DNA of 64,000 nucleotides from Novosphingobium sp. KA1 (GCF_017309955.1 NZ_CP021247.1:2815001-2879000); one strand, 5' to 3'. Numbered from the stretch's first letter, positions 7,834-17,453 are shown. A program made the numbers and translations. Notes: generated by a model not told the origin, from the sequence alone.

Positions 7834-9450
7834 ATGCTCGAATTTTCCACCTGGAAGAAGGCCTGGTACTGGGCGCTGACGCTGTTCTTCTGCGCCTGCG
7901 CCCTGCCTTCGCTGGTTGCGCTGGCGCCGAACGTGCGCTGGCCCAGCGCTCTTCCCGATCACAAGATCAACCTTGGCCTCGACCTTGCCGGCGGCAGCCG
8001 CCTGCTGCTCGAAGCCAACCGCGACCAGGTTACCCAGCAGCGTCTGGAAGCCATGGAAGAGTCGGTCCGTACCCGTCTCGGCCAGGCCCAGCCGGTGATC
8101 GCCATCGGCGATGTCTCCAGCTCGGGCGGCAAGCTTGCCTTCACCGTGCGCGATGCCTCGCAGGTCGACGCCGCGCGTGAGGCTATCCTGCCGCTGACTT
8201 CGGGCGCAGGCCTTTCCGGCCAGCGCGACTGGGACATCACCGTGGAGGACGGCAACCGCTTTGTCCTCGTGCCGACGCAGGCCGGCATCGACCTGGCGAT
8301 CAGCAGCGCGATGGAGACCGCGGTCGAGGTGGTGCGCAAGCGTATCGACGCGCTGGGCACCAAGGAGCCCGACATCCGCCGTCTCGGCGGCACCCGCATC
8401 GACGTGCAGGTGCCCGGTCTCCAGGACCCGCAGGCCCTGAAGAACCTGCTCGGCCAGACCGCCAAGCTCGAGTTCAAGATGGTCGACGAGACCGCCTTGC
8501 CGAGCGACCTTGCCAAGGGCGCGATCCCGCCGGGCGACGAGATCGTTCCCTGGGCCGATCCCAAGGATGCGGCCGCGCAGGGCGTGCCGGTGCTGGCGGT
8601 CAAGCGTCTCGGCGGCATCAAGGGCGACGAACTGACCGACGCCAAGCAGCAGTTCGAGCAGAAGACCAACGCCGCGGTCGTCTCGATCACCTTCAACCAG
8701 CAGGGCGGCGAGAAGTTCGCCAAGCTGACCACCGACAATGTCGGCAAGCGCTTTGCCATCATCCTCGACGGCAAGGTGCTCTCGGCGCCCAGCATCCGCG
8801 AGCCGATCCTGGGCGGCGGTGCGCAGATCTCGGGCAGCTTCACCGTGCAGTCGGCCACCCAGCTGGCCATCGCGCTGCGTTCGGGCGCGCTGCCGGTCGA
8901 CCTCACCGTGGTCGAGGAACGCACAGTCGGTCCCGACCTTGGCGCCGATTCGATCCAGAAGGGCATCGTCGCCATGGGCGTCGGCACCGGCCTGCTGATG
9001 ATCTTCATCCTCGTCACCTACGGCCGCTTCGGCGTCTACGCCAATGTCGCGCTGGTGGTGAACGTGCTGATGATCCTGGGCGTCATGGGCCTTGCCGGCA
9101 CCACGCTGACGCTGCCGGGCATCGCCGGCTTCGTGCTGACCATCGGCGCGGCGGTTGACGCCAACGTGCTGATCAACGAGCGCATCCGCGAGGAACGCCA
9201 TCGCGGCCGCCGTGTCGTGCAGGCGGTGGAACTGGGCTACAAGGAAGCCAGCCGCGCGATCTTCGACGCGAACCTGACCAACGTGATCGCGGCCGTGCTG
9301 ATGGCGGGCTTCGGCACGGGTCCGGTGCGCGGCTTCGCGATCGTGCTGCTGATCGGTATCGCCACTTCGGTGTTCACCGCCGTGACCATGACCCGCATGT
9401 GGGTCGCCGGCTGGCTGCGCAAGGCGCGGCCGGCGGACCTGAACCTGTAA
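7834..9450 (+). CDS. secD: Protein translocase subunit SecD
   Basis: A 538-aa inner-membrane protein that, with SecF, uses proton motive force to pull translocated proteins into the periplasm. One N-terminal membrane segment is followed by the marker KINLGLDLAGGSRLLLE. A large periplasmic P1 domain follows, including ISGSFTVQSATQLAIALRSGALP. The C-terminal bundle of membrane segments carries TLPGIAGFVLTIGAAVDANVLINERIREE, with the conserved Asp in GAAVDANV. Length is normal for alphaproteobacteria with separate SecD and SecF. secF starts 13 bp after its stop. Confidence 0.97.
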   Translation: MLEFSTWKKAWYWALTLFFCACALPSLVALAPNVRWPSALPDHKINLGLDLAGGSRLLLEANRDQVTQQRLEAMEESVRTRLGQAQPVIAIGDVSSSGGKLAFTVRDASQVDAAREAILPLTSGAGLSGQRDWDITVEDGNRFVLVPTQAGIDLAISSAMETAVEVVRKRIDALGTKEPDIRRLGGTRIDVQVPGLQDPQALKNLLGQTAKLEFKMVDETALPSDLAKGAIPPGDEIVPWADPKDAAAQGVPVLAVKRLGGIKGDELTDAKQQFEQKTNAAVVSITFNQQGGEKFAKLTTDNVGKRFAIILDGKVLSAPSIREPILGGGAQISGSFTVQSATQLAIALRSGALPVDLTVVEERTVGPDLGADSIQKGIVAMGVGTGLLMIFILVTYGRFGVYANVALVVNVLMILGVMGLAGTTLTLPGIAGFVLTIGAAVDANVLINERIREERHRGRRVVQAVELGYKEASRAIFDANLTNVIAAVLMAGFGTGPVRGFAIVLLIGIATSVFTAVTMTRMWVAGWLRKARPADLNL

Positions 9451-9463
9451 GAGGAGAGGACAG

Positions 9464-10450
9464 ATGAAGCTCCTCAAGCTCGTTCCCGACCACACCAACA
9501 TCCACTTCCTGCGCTGGCGGGTGCCGTTCTACGTCATGAGCTTCCTGCTGATGGCGGCGTCGATCGGCCTGATCGCGACCAAGGGCCTGAACCTGGGCGT
9601 CGACTTTGTCGGCGGCCAGGTGATCCGCGTGACCTTCGCGGAAGGCACCGATGCACCGGTGGCGCCGCTGCGCACCGAGATCGAGAAGCTGGGCTTCGGC
9701 GAGCCGATCATCCAGCGCTTCGGCAAGCCGAACGAGATCTCGATCCGCATGAAGCTGCCCGAAGGCGCGGACAAGAATCCCAAGCTTTCGGACGCGATGG
9801 CGGGCAAGATCACCACCGACATCCGCGCGCACCACAGCGGCGCGCGGATCGACGGGGTCGATTCGGTCTCGGGCAAGGTCTCGGGCGAACTCGGTCACAG
9901 CGCCATGCTGGCGCTCGGCCTCGCGGCCCTGGCGGTCGCCGCCTACATCTGGATCCGCTTCGAGTGGCAGTTCGGTGTCGGCGCGCTGTTCAGCCTTGTC
10001 CACGACGTGACGCTGACGCTGGGCATGTTCGCGCTGACGCAGATGGAGTTCGACCTCAACATCGTTGCCGCATTGCTCACGCTGATCGGTTATTCGCTGA
10101 ACGACACGATCGTCGTCTACGACCGCATCCGCGAGAACATGAAGAAGTATCGCAAGATGCCGATGCCCGAGCTGCTCGACCTTTCGGTCAACGAGACGCT
10201 GGCGCGCACCATCGTGACCTCGCTGTCGATGCTGATCACGCTGCTGGCGCTGCTGCTGATGGGTCCGGACGTGATCTTCGGCTTCACCGCGGCGATCGTG
10301 CTGGGCATCTTTGTCGGCACCTACAGCTCGATCTACATGGCGGCACCGATCCTTATCTGGCTTGGCGTGAACAGCGAAAGCTTCGTCAAGACCGAGAGCG
10401 AGATCGACCGTCAGGACCGCCTCGCGCGGGAGCGCGGCGCGCGCCCTTGA
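9464..10450 (+). CDS. secF: Protein translocase subunit SecF
   Basis: A 328-aa inner-membrane partner of SecD. The N-terminal membrane segment and GLNLGVDFVGGQVI give the SecF/SecD signature. A short periplasmic domain is followed by five membrane segments that include IVAALLTLIGYSLNDTIVVYDRIREN, the conserved SecF motif. A strong GAGGAGAGGA ribosome-binding site precedes the ATG at 9464. It is the last gene of yajC-secD-secF and is followed by a hairpin terminator. Confidence 0.97.
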   Translation: MKLLKLVPDHTNIHFLRWRVPFYVMSFLLMAASIGLIATKGLNLGVDFVGGQVIRVTFAEGTDAPVAPLRTEIEKLGFGEPIIQRFGKPNEISIRMKLPEGADKNPKLSDAMAGKITTDIRAHHSGARIDGVDSVSGKVSGELGHSAMLALGLAALAVAAYIWIRFEWQFGVGALFSLVHDVTLTLGMFALTQMEFDLNIVAALLTLIGYSLNDTIVVYDRIRENMKKYRKMPMPELLDLSVNETLARTIVTSLSMLITLLALLLMGPDVIFGFTAAIVLGIFVGTYSSIYMAAPILIWLGVNSESFVKTESEIDRQDRLARERGARP

Positions 10451-10476
10451 GGCGTATCTCGCACGCCACCATGACG

Positions 10477-10512
10477 AAGGGGCCGCTCCCGCGAGGGAAC
10501 GGCCCCTTTTTT
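10477..10512 (+). terminator. Terminator after secF
   Basis: AAGGGGCCG...TCCC/GGGA...CGGCCCCTT forms a long stem with one internal mismatch, followed by a run of six T. It closes the yajC-secDF operon. Confidence 0.9.
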
Positions 10513-10560
10513 GTCGGCTACCCCGGGTTCAACCCCTGCCAGGTGCGTTTCAGATGTGCC

Positions 10561-12402
10561 TCAGGCCTGCTTGAGGCGTTCGGCGATGCGCTCGTCCACG
10601 CGCTTGTCGAGCATCGAAAGCGGCATCACCCCTTCGGCCAGGATCGCGTGGAACCAGGGCAGGGTGAACTTGTCGCCCAGCGCCTTTTGCGACCTGGCGC
10701 GGGCGCGCATCCAGGCGGTGTGGCCCATCTTGTACGAGCAGGCCTGGCCGATCATCGTGCAGTAACGCTCAACCTCGCGCTGCGAGCGCGGCCGGGCGAA
10801 GCCGACTGTCTCGACCATGTAGTCGGTCGCCTTCTCGCGGCTCCATTTGTAGTGGTGGATGCCGGTGTCGATCACCAGGCGGGCGGCGCGGAACAGGTAG
10901 CTCTGAAGATAGCCCGCGCGTTCGAGGCCGCTGTAGGCGCCCAGTTCGTCGGCCAGCTGCTCGGCATAGAGCGCCCAGCCTTCGCCATAGGCCGAGATGA
11001 AGCTGTTCTTCAGCATCATCGGCAGTTCGCCGCCGCTCTGCGCGAAGCCGCCCTGCAGGTGGTGGCCCGGGACGCCTTCGTGGTAGGTGAGGGAGGGCAG
11101 GGTATATTTCGGCCAGTCGGCCACGTCCTTGAGGTTGATCCAGTAGATCGCCGGGCGCGAGCCATCGAGCGGGGCGCGGTAATAATAGCCGTTGGGAGCG
11201 CCGTCCTGGATCTCGGGCGGAACGCGGCGGATTTCGAGCGGCTGCTGCGGCGGATTGTCGAAGGCCTGCGGCAGCTTCGTGTACATCTGCCGGATGCCTT
11301 CGTTGAGCGCCGCGATCAATTCGCTGCGCCCGGCATCGGTATTGGCGTAAAGCTGGTCCGGCCGCTTGTTGAGCGCGTCGAGACGGGCGCCGACCGATCC
11401 GGTGGTGAGCCCGGCAGTCTTGAGGATCGTGTCGAGCTGCGCGCTCAGGTCTGCCACCTGGTCGAGGCCGATCTGGTGGACCTGTTCGGGCGTGTCGTCG
11501 GTGGTGATCGCCTGCTTCAGGGCTTCGGCGTAGATCTCGTCGCCGCGCGCGATGCGCCATGCACCGTCACCGGCGGGCGTGGTCTGGCGCTGCGCCTTGA
11601 CGAGCGCGATCTGGCGGTCGAGCGCGGGATAGACGTCCTTCTCGACGATGGCGGCAGCGCGGGCCGCCCAGTCACCGTCGAGCCCCTTGGCCTTGGTGCG
11701 CTTGACCAGCGAGGCGACGAGGCCGTTCTGTGCCGCAGGCGTGCCGCGCAGCTTCTCCATCTGTCCGAGCGCGAGGTCGAGCGACCAGCCCGGTGCGACG
11801 ATGCCGCGCGCGCCGTAGTCCTTCTGCTGCTGCGTCTCGTCGTCGAGCGCGGTCCTGAAGGCGGCAAGGCGCGAAAGATAGGCCTCGGCGTCGTTCTTGG
11901 TCTCGATGGTGTGGCGGCTGTCGAGGAAGTCCGGCAGCGAGAAATAGGCGCCGCCCTGCTGCGAGATCAGGTAGGGCCGCTGGGCGCTGTCGATCTGGAA
12001 CTTGTCCTGCGAGACGGTGCGCTGGCGAAGCTGATAGAGTGCCAGTTCGCGGTTGCGCTTGCCGGTGGCGCTGAGCGGGGCGGCATCGACGGCCTCGACG
12101 GCGGCGATCGCCTTGTGTCCCATCGCCAGGCTGGCGGCACGGCCCTTGGCGCTATCATCGGACAGCTTGAACTTGAGCGGCGCGTACTGCCCTTTGTCGA
12201 GGCCGAGTGAGCTCGCCATCTCGGGGCTCTGTGCGAGCGATTCGTAGAACAGGGTGTCGAGCCGGGCGTAGAGCGCCTTGTCGGCGGCATTGAGTGTGGG
12301 GGCGGCGGATGAGGCCGTGGCGGCGGCGATCGCGCTGCGCGATGTCAGCAGCCCCCAGGCCAGCCCCGTCGCTGCGCTGGCCATGAATTCTCTACGAAGC
12401 AT
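10561..12402 (-). CDS. DUF885 family metallopeptidase-like protein, exported
   Basis: A 613-aa protein beginning MLRREFMASAATGLAWG, a Tat-like twin-arginine signal (RREFM), so it is probably periplasmic. The body is DUF885: YHEGVPGHHLQ near 425 is the family's expanded HExxxH-type zinc motif. It is followed by SAYGEGWALYAEQL, which supplies the third ligand Glu, and a helical C-terminal half with ARARSQKALGD. DUF885 proteins are predicted zinc carboxypeptidase-like enzymes and no substrate can be named. The start at 12402 was chosen because the signal peptide begins there. The frame is open further upstream. Confidence 0.88.
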   Translation of the reverse strand: MLRREFMASAATGLAWGLLTSRSAIAAATASSAAPTLNAADKALYARLDTLFYESLAQSPEMASSLGLDKGQYAPLKFKLSDDSAKGRAASLAMGHKAIAAVEAVDAAPLSATGKRNRELALYQLRQRTVSQDKFQIDSAQRPYLISQQGGAYFSLPDFLDSRHTIETKNDAEAYLSRLAAFRTALDDETQQQKDYGARGIVAPGWSLDLALGQMEKLRGTPAAQNGLVASLVKRTKAKGLDGDWAARAAAIVEKDVYPALDRQIALVKAQRQTTPAGDGAWRIARGDEIYAEALKQAITTDDTPEQVHQIGLDQVADLSAQLDTILKTAGLTTGSVGARLDALNKRPDQLYANTDAGRSELIAALNEGIRQMYTKLPQAFDNPPQQPLEIRRVPPEIQDGAPNGYYYRAPLDGSRPAIYWINLKDVADWPKYTLPSLTYHEGVPGHHLQGGFAQSGGELPMMLKNSFISAYGEGWALYAEQLADELGAYSGLERAGYLQSYLFRAARLVIDTGIHHYKWSREKATDYMVETVGFARPRSQREVERYCTMIGQACSYKMGHTAWMRARARSQKALGDKFTLPWFHAILAEGVMPLSMLDKRVDERIAERLKQA

Positions 12403-12531
12403 TGTGATCTCCTGGATGCACCCCTGTCGGACGGCCTTGTCGGACGTGCCCTTTCGGACCGCCCTGCCGGATGGCGGCAAGTTGCCGTTCGTTTCCCGGG
12501 GCTGCAACAGGAGAGTCACAATCTGCGCGGT

Positions 12532-13002
12532 CTATTTCGCGATTTTATAATAATCCGCCACCCGGTCGAGCGCGATGCCGAGCACCAGCTTGCCGCTGCG
12601 GATCGGCCAGCCCAGTGCCTTTTCCGCAGCAGGCAAGGCTTCGTTTGCGCAGACCACCCGCCACAGCACGTCGCAGAGGCTGGTTCCCGCGGCAGCGATG
12701 GCGCCGTCGAACCGGGCCTTGGCCGCCAGTTGCCGCTCTCCATCGGTGAGGCCGGCTGACCCGCCGCCATATCGAACCGGTTCCCATCGCATGGTCGTGC
12801 GCGGATTGAGCTGGGCGCGCTCCCAGTCGCTGCGCAGCAGTTCGCCGGCAGCGAAGCGGCGGTCGCACAAGTGGCCGCGGGCGTGCAGCCAGGTGAGCGA
12901 GGATTCGGCGAGGTTCACGGTCACGCTGCGGCGCTTGCGGGCTGCGCTGGTCCGGACCGGCCCCTCGCTGGTGACTTCGCGTTCGACAAGCTGCTGTTTC
13001 AT
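12532..13002 (-). CDS. DUF6456 domain-containing protein
   Basis: A 156-aa soluble basic protein. The recognisable core is SLTWLHARGHLCDRRFAAGE followed by the GLTDGERQLAAKARFDGA and LCDVLWRVVCANEAL region, ending in LVLGIALDRVADYY. These match the DUF6456 family of alphaproteobacteria as I remember it; its function is unknown. AGGAGG lies 6 bases upstream of the ATG at 13002. It is divergent from an XRE-type regulator 90 bp away, so the two probably share a control region. Confidence 0.75.
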   Translation of the reverse strand: MKQQLVEREVTSEGPVRTSAARKRRSVTVNLAESSLTWLHARGHLCDRRFAAGELLRSDWERAQLNPRTTMRWEPVRYGGGSAGLTDGERQLAAKARFDGAIAAAGTSLCDVLWRVVCANEALPAAEKALGWPIRSGKLVLGIALDRVADYYKIAK

Positions 13003-13091
13003 CGGGTGCCTCCTGATAACGTAGGCGCAACTTGCCAAAACGGATTGCTTGTAGGAAAGCGATAACCTGTTTGGTTATTCGAAGGCCGCCC

Positions 13092-13664
13092 GTGATCAAC
13101 CGCATCCGTGACATCCGCCAGCAGAAGGGGCTGACATTGGCCGATGTCGCCGCTGCCTGCCGCCCGGCAACCACGGCCCAGACCATCGGGCGGCTCGAGA
13201 CCGGGATGCGCACGCTTTCGCTGGGCTGGATGAACCGCATCGCCGCGGCGCTCGATGTCGCGCCGGAACTTCTGCTGCGCAGCGAAAGCCGCGAACCGGC
13301 GATGATCGTCGCGGTTCTCACCGAGGATGGCGTGGAGGCGCCGCACATGCAGCGCGAGGCCGTACTGCCCAGCGAGCTTGCAGCCGAAGCGCCCTGGCTG
13401 GTGCTGGAGGTGGAAAGTTCCGCCGGAGACTACCGGGCGGGCGATCAGGTGTGGCTGCGCCAGCATCCGCCCGGGCATGCGGCGCGGCTGCTCAACCGCG
13501 ACGTGCTGGTGCCGCGTCCGGCCGGGCGTTTCGCATTCGGGCGTCTGATCGGCTGCGAGGAGAGCGGCATCGTGCTTTCACCCCCGGCGACCGGGCGGCA
13601 GCAGGCCAGGGTGGAACATCCGCAGTGGCTGGCCGTTGCCGAAATGCTGGTCAGAAAGCTCTAA
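13092..13664 (+). CDS. XRE-family regulator with S24-like C-terminal domain
   Basis: A 190-aa protein. The N-terminal helix-turn-helix reads NRIRDIRQQKGLTLADVAAA with the recognition region AQTIGRLETGMRTLSLGWMNRIAAALDV. The C-terminal half (GDYRAGDQVWLRQ, LNRDVLVPRP, FAFGRLIGCEESGIVLSP) resembles the beta-rich S24/LexA-like dimerisation domain, but no Ser-Lys self-cleavage pair is obvious. The start is GTG at 13092 with GAAGG 6 bases upstream. A longer open frame begins at 13032, but it would overlap the promoter of the divergent DUF6456 gene. The glycosyltransferase gene follows 23 bp later on the same strand. Confidence 0.83.
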   Translation: MINRIRDIRQQKGLTLADVAAACRPATTAQTIGRLETGMRTLSLGWMNRIAAALDVAPELLLRSESREPAMIVAVLTEDGVEAPHMQREAVLPSELAAEAPWLVLEVESSAGDYRAGDQVWLRQHPPGHAARLLNRDVLVPRPAGRFAFGRLIGCEESGIVLSPPATGRQQARVEHPQWLAVAEMLVRKL

Positions 13665-13687
13665 CTTCTGCCGCGTAGAGGGCCTTC

Positions 13688-14929
13688 ATGCGCATCCTGT
13701 CGATAGCCACGCTGTTTCCCAATCCCGCCAAGCCGTCCTTCGGGATCTTTGTCGGCAACCAGATGCGCGCGGTGGTCGCCGATGGCGCCGTCGATCTCAC
13801 GATGGTGAGCCCGATCGGGGTGCCGCCCTGGCCGCTGTCGCGGCGCAAGCCTTACGATGCCCTCTCGGCATTGCCTGAGGAAAGTGACGCATCGGGGATC
13901 GCGGTTCACTATCCCCAGTTCACCCTGATCCCCAAGCTCGGCGGCGACAGCAATCCTGCCCGGATCGCAAGAGCGGTGCTGCCGCTCGCCCGCCGTCTTC
14001 ACGGCGAACAGCCGTTCGATCTGGTGGACGCCCAGTTCTTTTTCCCGGACGGGCCGGCGGCCGCCATTGTTGCGCGTGCACTGGGTCTGCCGCTGACCAT
14101 CAAGTCGCGCGGGGCGGACATCCACTATTGGGGCAAGCGACCGGCGGCCCTGGTGCAGATGCTTGGCGCCGCGCAGCAGGCTGCGGGATTGCTGGCGGTG
14201 AGCGAGGCGCTGCGGGCGGACATGATCGCACTGGGCATGCCGGCCGACCGGATCACCGTGCATTATACCGGCCTTGACCGGGAGCGTTTCCATCCCGTCG
14301 AACGCGGCGCCGCGCGGGCGCTGGTTTCGGCGGTGCCGGAACTGGGCATCTGGTCGCAGGGACCGCTGATCGTGACGCCCGGCTCACTGATTCCCCGCAA
14401 GGGCCAGCGGCTGGTGATCGAGGCGCTGGCGCAGCTTCCCGATGTGCGCCTTGCGCTTGCCGGGGTGGGCGAGGACGAGCGGGCCTTGCGGGCGCTGGCG
14501 GCGTCGCTCGGCGTGGATGAGCGCGTGCATTTCCTCGGGCAGGTCGGGCATGACCTGCTGCCTCATCTGCTCTGTGCCGCCGATGTGCTGGTACTGCCTT
14601 CGGCAAGCGAGGGGCTGGCCAATGTCTGGATCGAGGGGCTGGCCTGCGGCACGCCCATCGTCATCCCCGATATCGGCGGTGCCCGCGAAGTGGTGCAGGA
14701 CCCCAGCGCGGGCCGCCTTGCCCAGCGCACGCCGGCGGCCATTGCCGAGGCGGTGCGCGACATTCTTGCCGATCCGCCCGGGCAGGAGCAGGTCTCGGCC
14801 AACGTGACGCGGTTCTCCTGGGGCGTCAACGCCGCGAACCTCGTGCGCTTCTGGCGCGCGGTTCTGGATGGCGATCCGCTTGGGCAAGGGCCGGACGTGG
14901 CAGTGCAGGACGCCCCGGCGGCGTCCTGA
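13688..14929 (+). CDS. Glycosyltransferase family 4 protein
   Basis: A 413-aa GT-B glycosyltransferase. The N-terminal acceptor domain starts MRILSIATLFPNPAKPSFGIFV. The donor domain has VTPGSLIPRKGQRLVIEAL, a VHFLGQVGHDLLPHLLCAADVLVLPS segment, and the GT4 EX7E-type signature SEGLANVWIEGLACGTPIV. These enzymes transfer a nucleotide sugar to lipid or polysaccharide acceptors, and the sugar here is unknown. It has no signal peptide and is probably at the cytoplasmic membrane face. It is 23 bp downstream of the XRE gene and its stop is only 3 bp from the stop of the convergent ABC-F gene. Confidence 0.9.
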   Translation: MRILSIATLFPNPAKPSFGIFVGNQMRAVVADGAVDLTMVSPIGVPPWPLSRRKPYDALSALPEESDASGIAVHYPQFTLIPKLGGDSNPARIARAVLPLARRLHGEQPFDLVDAQFFFPDGPAAAIVARALGLPLTIKSRGADIHYWGKRPAALVQMLGAAQQAAGLLAVSEALRADMIALGMPADRITVHYTGLDRERFHPVERGAARALVSAVPELGIWSQGPLIVTPGSLIPRKGQRLVIEALAQLPDVRLALAGVGEDERALRALAASLGVDERVHFLGQVGHDLLPHLLCAADVLVLPSASEGLANVWIEGLACGTPIVIPDIGGAREVVQDPSAGRLAQRTPAAIAEAVRDILADPPGQEQVSANVTRFSWGVNAANLVRFWRAVLDGDPLGQGPDVAVQDAPAAS

Positions 14930-14932
14930 CGC

Positions 14933-16726
14933 TCAGCCCTCTACCTGCTCGGCGAGTTCGAGCCAGCGTTCTTCGGCGGTGTCCTTGTCGCGGCGCGCCT
15001 TTTCGATGGCGGCGCTGAGGCTGGCGAATTTCGCGGGATCGCGGGTGTAGAGCGCAGGATCGGCCAGCGTCTCCTCGTCGCGGGTGATCTGGGCCTCCAG
15101 CTCTTCGATCTTCTTGGGCAGCAACTCGTAGTCACGCTGGTCCTTGTAGGAGAGCTTGCCCTTTTTCGGCGGCGGCGGCGGGGCCGCATTGGTGCTTTCC
15201 TTGGCCTTGGCTTTGCCCGCGCTGGTGCGCTCGCGGCGCTTGGCTTCCCAGTCGGCATAGCCGCCGGCGATGACGTCGATATGGCCGGAGCCGTCTAGCC
15301 CGAGCGTGACGTTGACGGTGCGGTCGAGGAAGTCGCGGTCGTGGCTGACGATCAGCACGGTGCCGTTGTAGTCGGCGATCACTTCCTGCAGCAGGTCGAG
15401 CGTTTCGAGGTCGAGGTCGTTGGTCGGCTCGTCGAGCACCAGCAGGTTGGAGGTGCGGGCGAATTCGCGCGCGAACAGCAGACGCGAACGTTCGCCGCCC
15501 GAAAGCGTGCCGACTTTCGCCTCGACGAGGCCGGGATCGAACAGGAAGTCCTTGAGATAACCCTGGATGTGTTTACGCACGCCGACCACGTCGATCCAGT
15601 CGCCGCCTTCGGCCAGCACGTCGCGGATGCGCAGTTCCGGGCTCATGCGGCTGCGCTGCTGGTCGATCACCGTGGCATCGAGCGTGGCGGCCCGTGTCAC
15701 CGTGCCGGAATCGGGCTGCAACTCGCCCATCAGGATCTTGAGCAGGGTGGTCTTGCCGGAGCCATTCGCGCCGACCACGCCGATGCGGTCGCCGCGCTGG
15801 ATGCGCAAGTTGAAATCCTTGATGATCGTGCGCTGGGCCTCGCCCTCGCCGAATTTCTTGGTCACGTGTTCGGCGACGATGACCGATTTGGTCTTGCTGT
15901 CGTCCGCCACCACGGCCAGCTTCGCGGCGCCTTGGGGGCCCATCATCGACGCCCGCTGGGCGCGCATTTCCCAAAGCTTGGCAAGGCGGCCCTGGTTGCG
16001 CTTGCGCCGCGCGGTGACGCCGCGTTCCAGCCAGTGGGCCTCGATCTTGAGTTTGGCGTCGAGCTTCTGCGCAGCGCGGGCTTCCTCGGCGTAGACTTCG
16101 TCTTCCCATGCCTCGTAGCCGCCGAAACCGATGTCGCGGCGGCGCAGGCCGCCCCTGTCGAGCCAGAGCGTGGCGTTGGTGAGCCGGGTCAGGAAGGTCC
16201 GGTCGTGGCTGATCACCACGAAGGCGCCGTTGTAGCGCTGCAGCCAGGATTCCAGCCAGTCGATCGCGGCAAGGTCGAGGTGGTTGGTCGGTTCGTCGAG
16301 CAGCAGCAGGTCTGGCTCGGAGGCGAGCGCCCGGCACAGGGCGGCGCGGCGGCGCTCACCGCCCGAGGCGCTCTTGGCCTCGCGCGAGAGGTCGATGCCG
16401 AGCTGGTCGGCAATCGCTTCCACTTCGTGCTGCTGGGGCGCATCGTCACCATGGATCGCGAAGTCGAGCAGGGTGTCGAAACCGGTGAAGAACGGGTCCT
16501 GCTCCAGCGTAACCACGCGCATGCCCGGCTGGACCGAGCGGGTACCCTTGTCTGCGTCGACGGTGCCCGCGATCAGCTTGAGCAAGGTGCTCTTGCCCGC
16601 ACCATTGCGGCCGATCAGCGCCAGCCGGTCGCGCGGGGCGATGTTGATGTCGAGGTCCTGGAAGAGCCAGCCGGAGCCCTGGATCAGGCCGAGGCCTTCC
16701 CAGCTGAGGATAGGTGCGATTGCCAT
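14933..16726 (-). CDS. ABC-F family ATP-binding protein
   Basis: A 597-aa soluble protein with two ABC domains and no membrane segments. The first domain has Walker A GRNGAGKSTLLK, signature SGGERRRAALCRAL and Walker B LLLLDEPTNHLDL. The second has GANGSGKTTLLK, LSGGERSRLLFAREF and LVLDEPTNDLDL. A charged linker (ARAAQKLDAKLKIEAHWLERG) lies between, and a C-terminal coiled coil (about 540-597) fits the Uup subgroup of ribosome- or DNA-associated ABC-F proteins. The start MAIAPILSWEG at 16726 places the first domain at the usual distance. Upstream codons in the same frame look non-coding. Confidence 0.93.
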   Translation of the reverse strand: MAIAPILSWEGLGLIQGSGWLFQDLDINIAPRDRLALIGRNGAGKSTLLKLIAGTVDADKGTRSVQPGMRVVTLEQDPFFTGFDTLLDFAIHGDDAPQQHEVEAIADQLGIDLSREAKSASGGERRRAALCRALASEPDLLLLDEPTNHLDLAAIDWLESWLQRYNGAFVVISHDRTFLTRLTNATLWLDRGGLRRRDIGFGGYEAWEDEVYAEEARAAQKLDAKLKIEAHWLERGVTARRKRNQGRLAKLWEMRAQRASMMGPQGAAKLAVVADDSKTKSVIVAEHVTKKFGEGEAQRTIIKDFNLRIQRGDRIGVVGANGSGKTTLLKILMGELQPDSGTVTRAATLDATVIDQQRSRMSPELRIRDVLAEGGDWIDVVGVRKHIQGYLKDFLFDPGLVEAKVGTLSGGERSRLLFAREFARTSNLLVLDEPTNDLDLETLDLLQEVIADYNGTVLIVSHDRDFLDRTVNVTLGLDGSGHIDVIAGGYADWEAKRRERTSAGKAKAKESTNAAPPPPPKKGKLSYKDQRDYELLPKKIEELEAQITRDEETLADPALYTRDPAKFASLSAAIEKARRDKDTAEERWLELAEQVEG

Positions 16727-16898
16727 AGCTGCGCGCCCTACAGGCAGTGGCGACGGGCGGCAAGCGGGGGTAGGGCTGTGCAGAGTCTCGCAGCTCCGGT
16801 TAACTGCGTGGGATTCCTGCAACACATTTCAGTCAGTGCCACCTTCCTGCCACATTCAGGACTTGTTCAAGCCCCGTCGCTTAGGCACCCAAGTCATT

Positions 16899-17222
16899 AT
16901 GAAACGGCTCGTCTCCTCTCTCGCGATGACTGGCGCACTTTTCGGCGCAGCGGTCGCGTTCGTCGCTCCTTCGGTCGTTGCGCAGGCTGCCGATCCCGGC
17001 GGGGATCAGGGTGAGGCACGCCGCGAGCGCAAGGCAGGCAACATCCTGTCGATCCGTCAGATCGAGCAGATGGTCCTGCCGCGCATGAACGGCATGCAGT
17101 ATCTCGGCCCCGATTACGATCCGGCGGCGATGGCCTACCGCCTCAAGTTCATCCAGAACGGCAAGATCTTTTTTGTCGATGTCGATGCCCGGACCGGGCG
17201 CGTGATCGGGCAATCGCATTAG
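16899..17222 (+). CDS. Periplasmic PepSY-domain protein
   Basis: A 107-aa protein with a Sec signal peptide (MKRLVSSLAMTGALFGAAVAF, cleavage near VVAQA). A single small PepSY-like domain follows: ILSIRQIEQMVLPRMNGMQYLGPDYD, AMAYRLKFIQNGKIFFVDVDARTGRVIG. PepSY proteins are thought to modulate extracytoplasmic sensors or proteases. It lies 231 bp upstream of a response regulator/kinase pair on the same strand. Similar periplasmic PepSY partners occur beside PhoPQ/QseBC-like systems, so a role in the same signalling module is likely but unproven. Confidence 0.85.
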   Translation: MKRLVSSLAMTGALFGAAVAFVAPSVVAQAADPGGDQGEARRERKAGNILSIRQIEQMVLPRMNGMQYLGPDYDPAAMAYRLKFIQNGKIFFVDVDARTGRVIGQSH

Positions 17223-17453
17223 GCCGCCCGGCGCCCGGCACGGATTGACCAATGACCGGAAAATGCGTGGCAAGACGGGTGTTTGGCCCGGCCTGCCAGG
17301 CCCATCGGGATCACAACCCGGGCCCGTGCGTTTCACCTCTGTGCGCAGCTGTTGGTCAGTCATCCTGCCTTGCTTGACGCACCGGGGCTTTCGCCCCATT
17401 TCCAACCCTGATTTCGCCGCCCGTTCCTGGGCGCCCCCGAGGGAGAGACCGAA

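Noticed and set aside
7678..9501. A 607-codon minus-strand frame
   Set aside because: It lies wholly opposite secD, which has a complete family match.
17384..17397. GGGGC-TTTC-GCCCC hairpin before the response regulator
   Set aside because: Only 5 bp, no U run; may be chance in GC-rich DNA.
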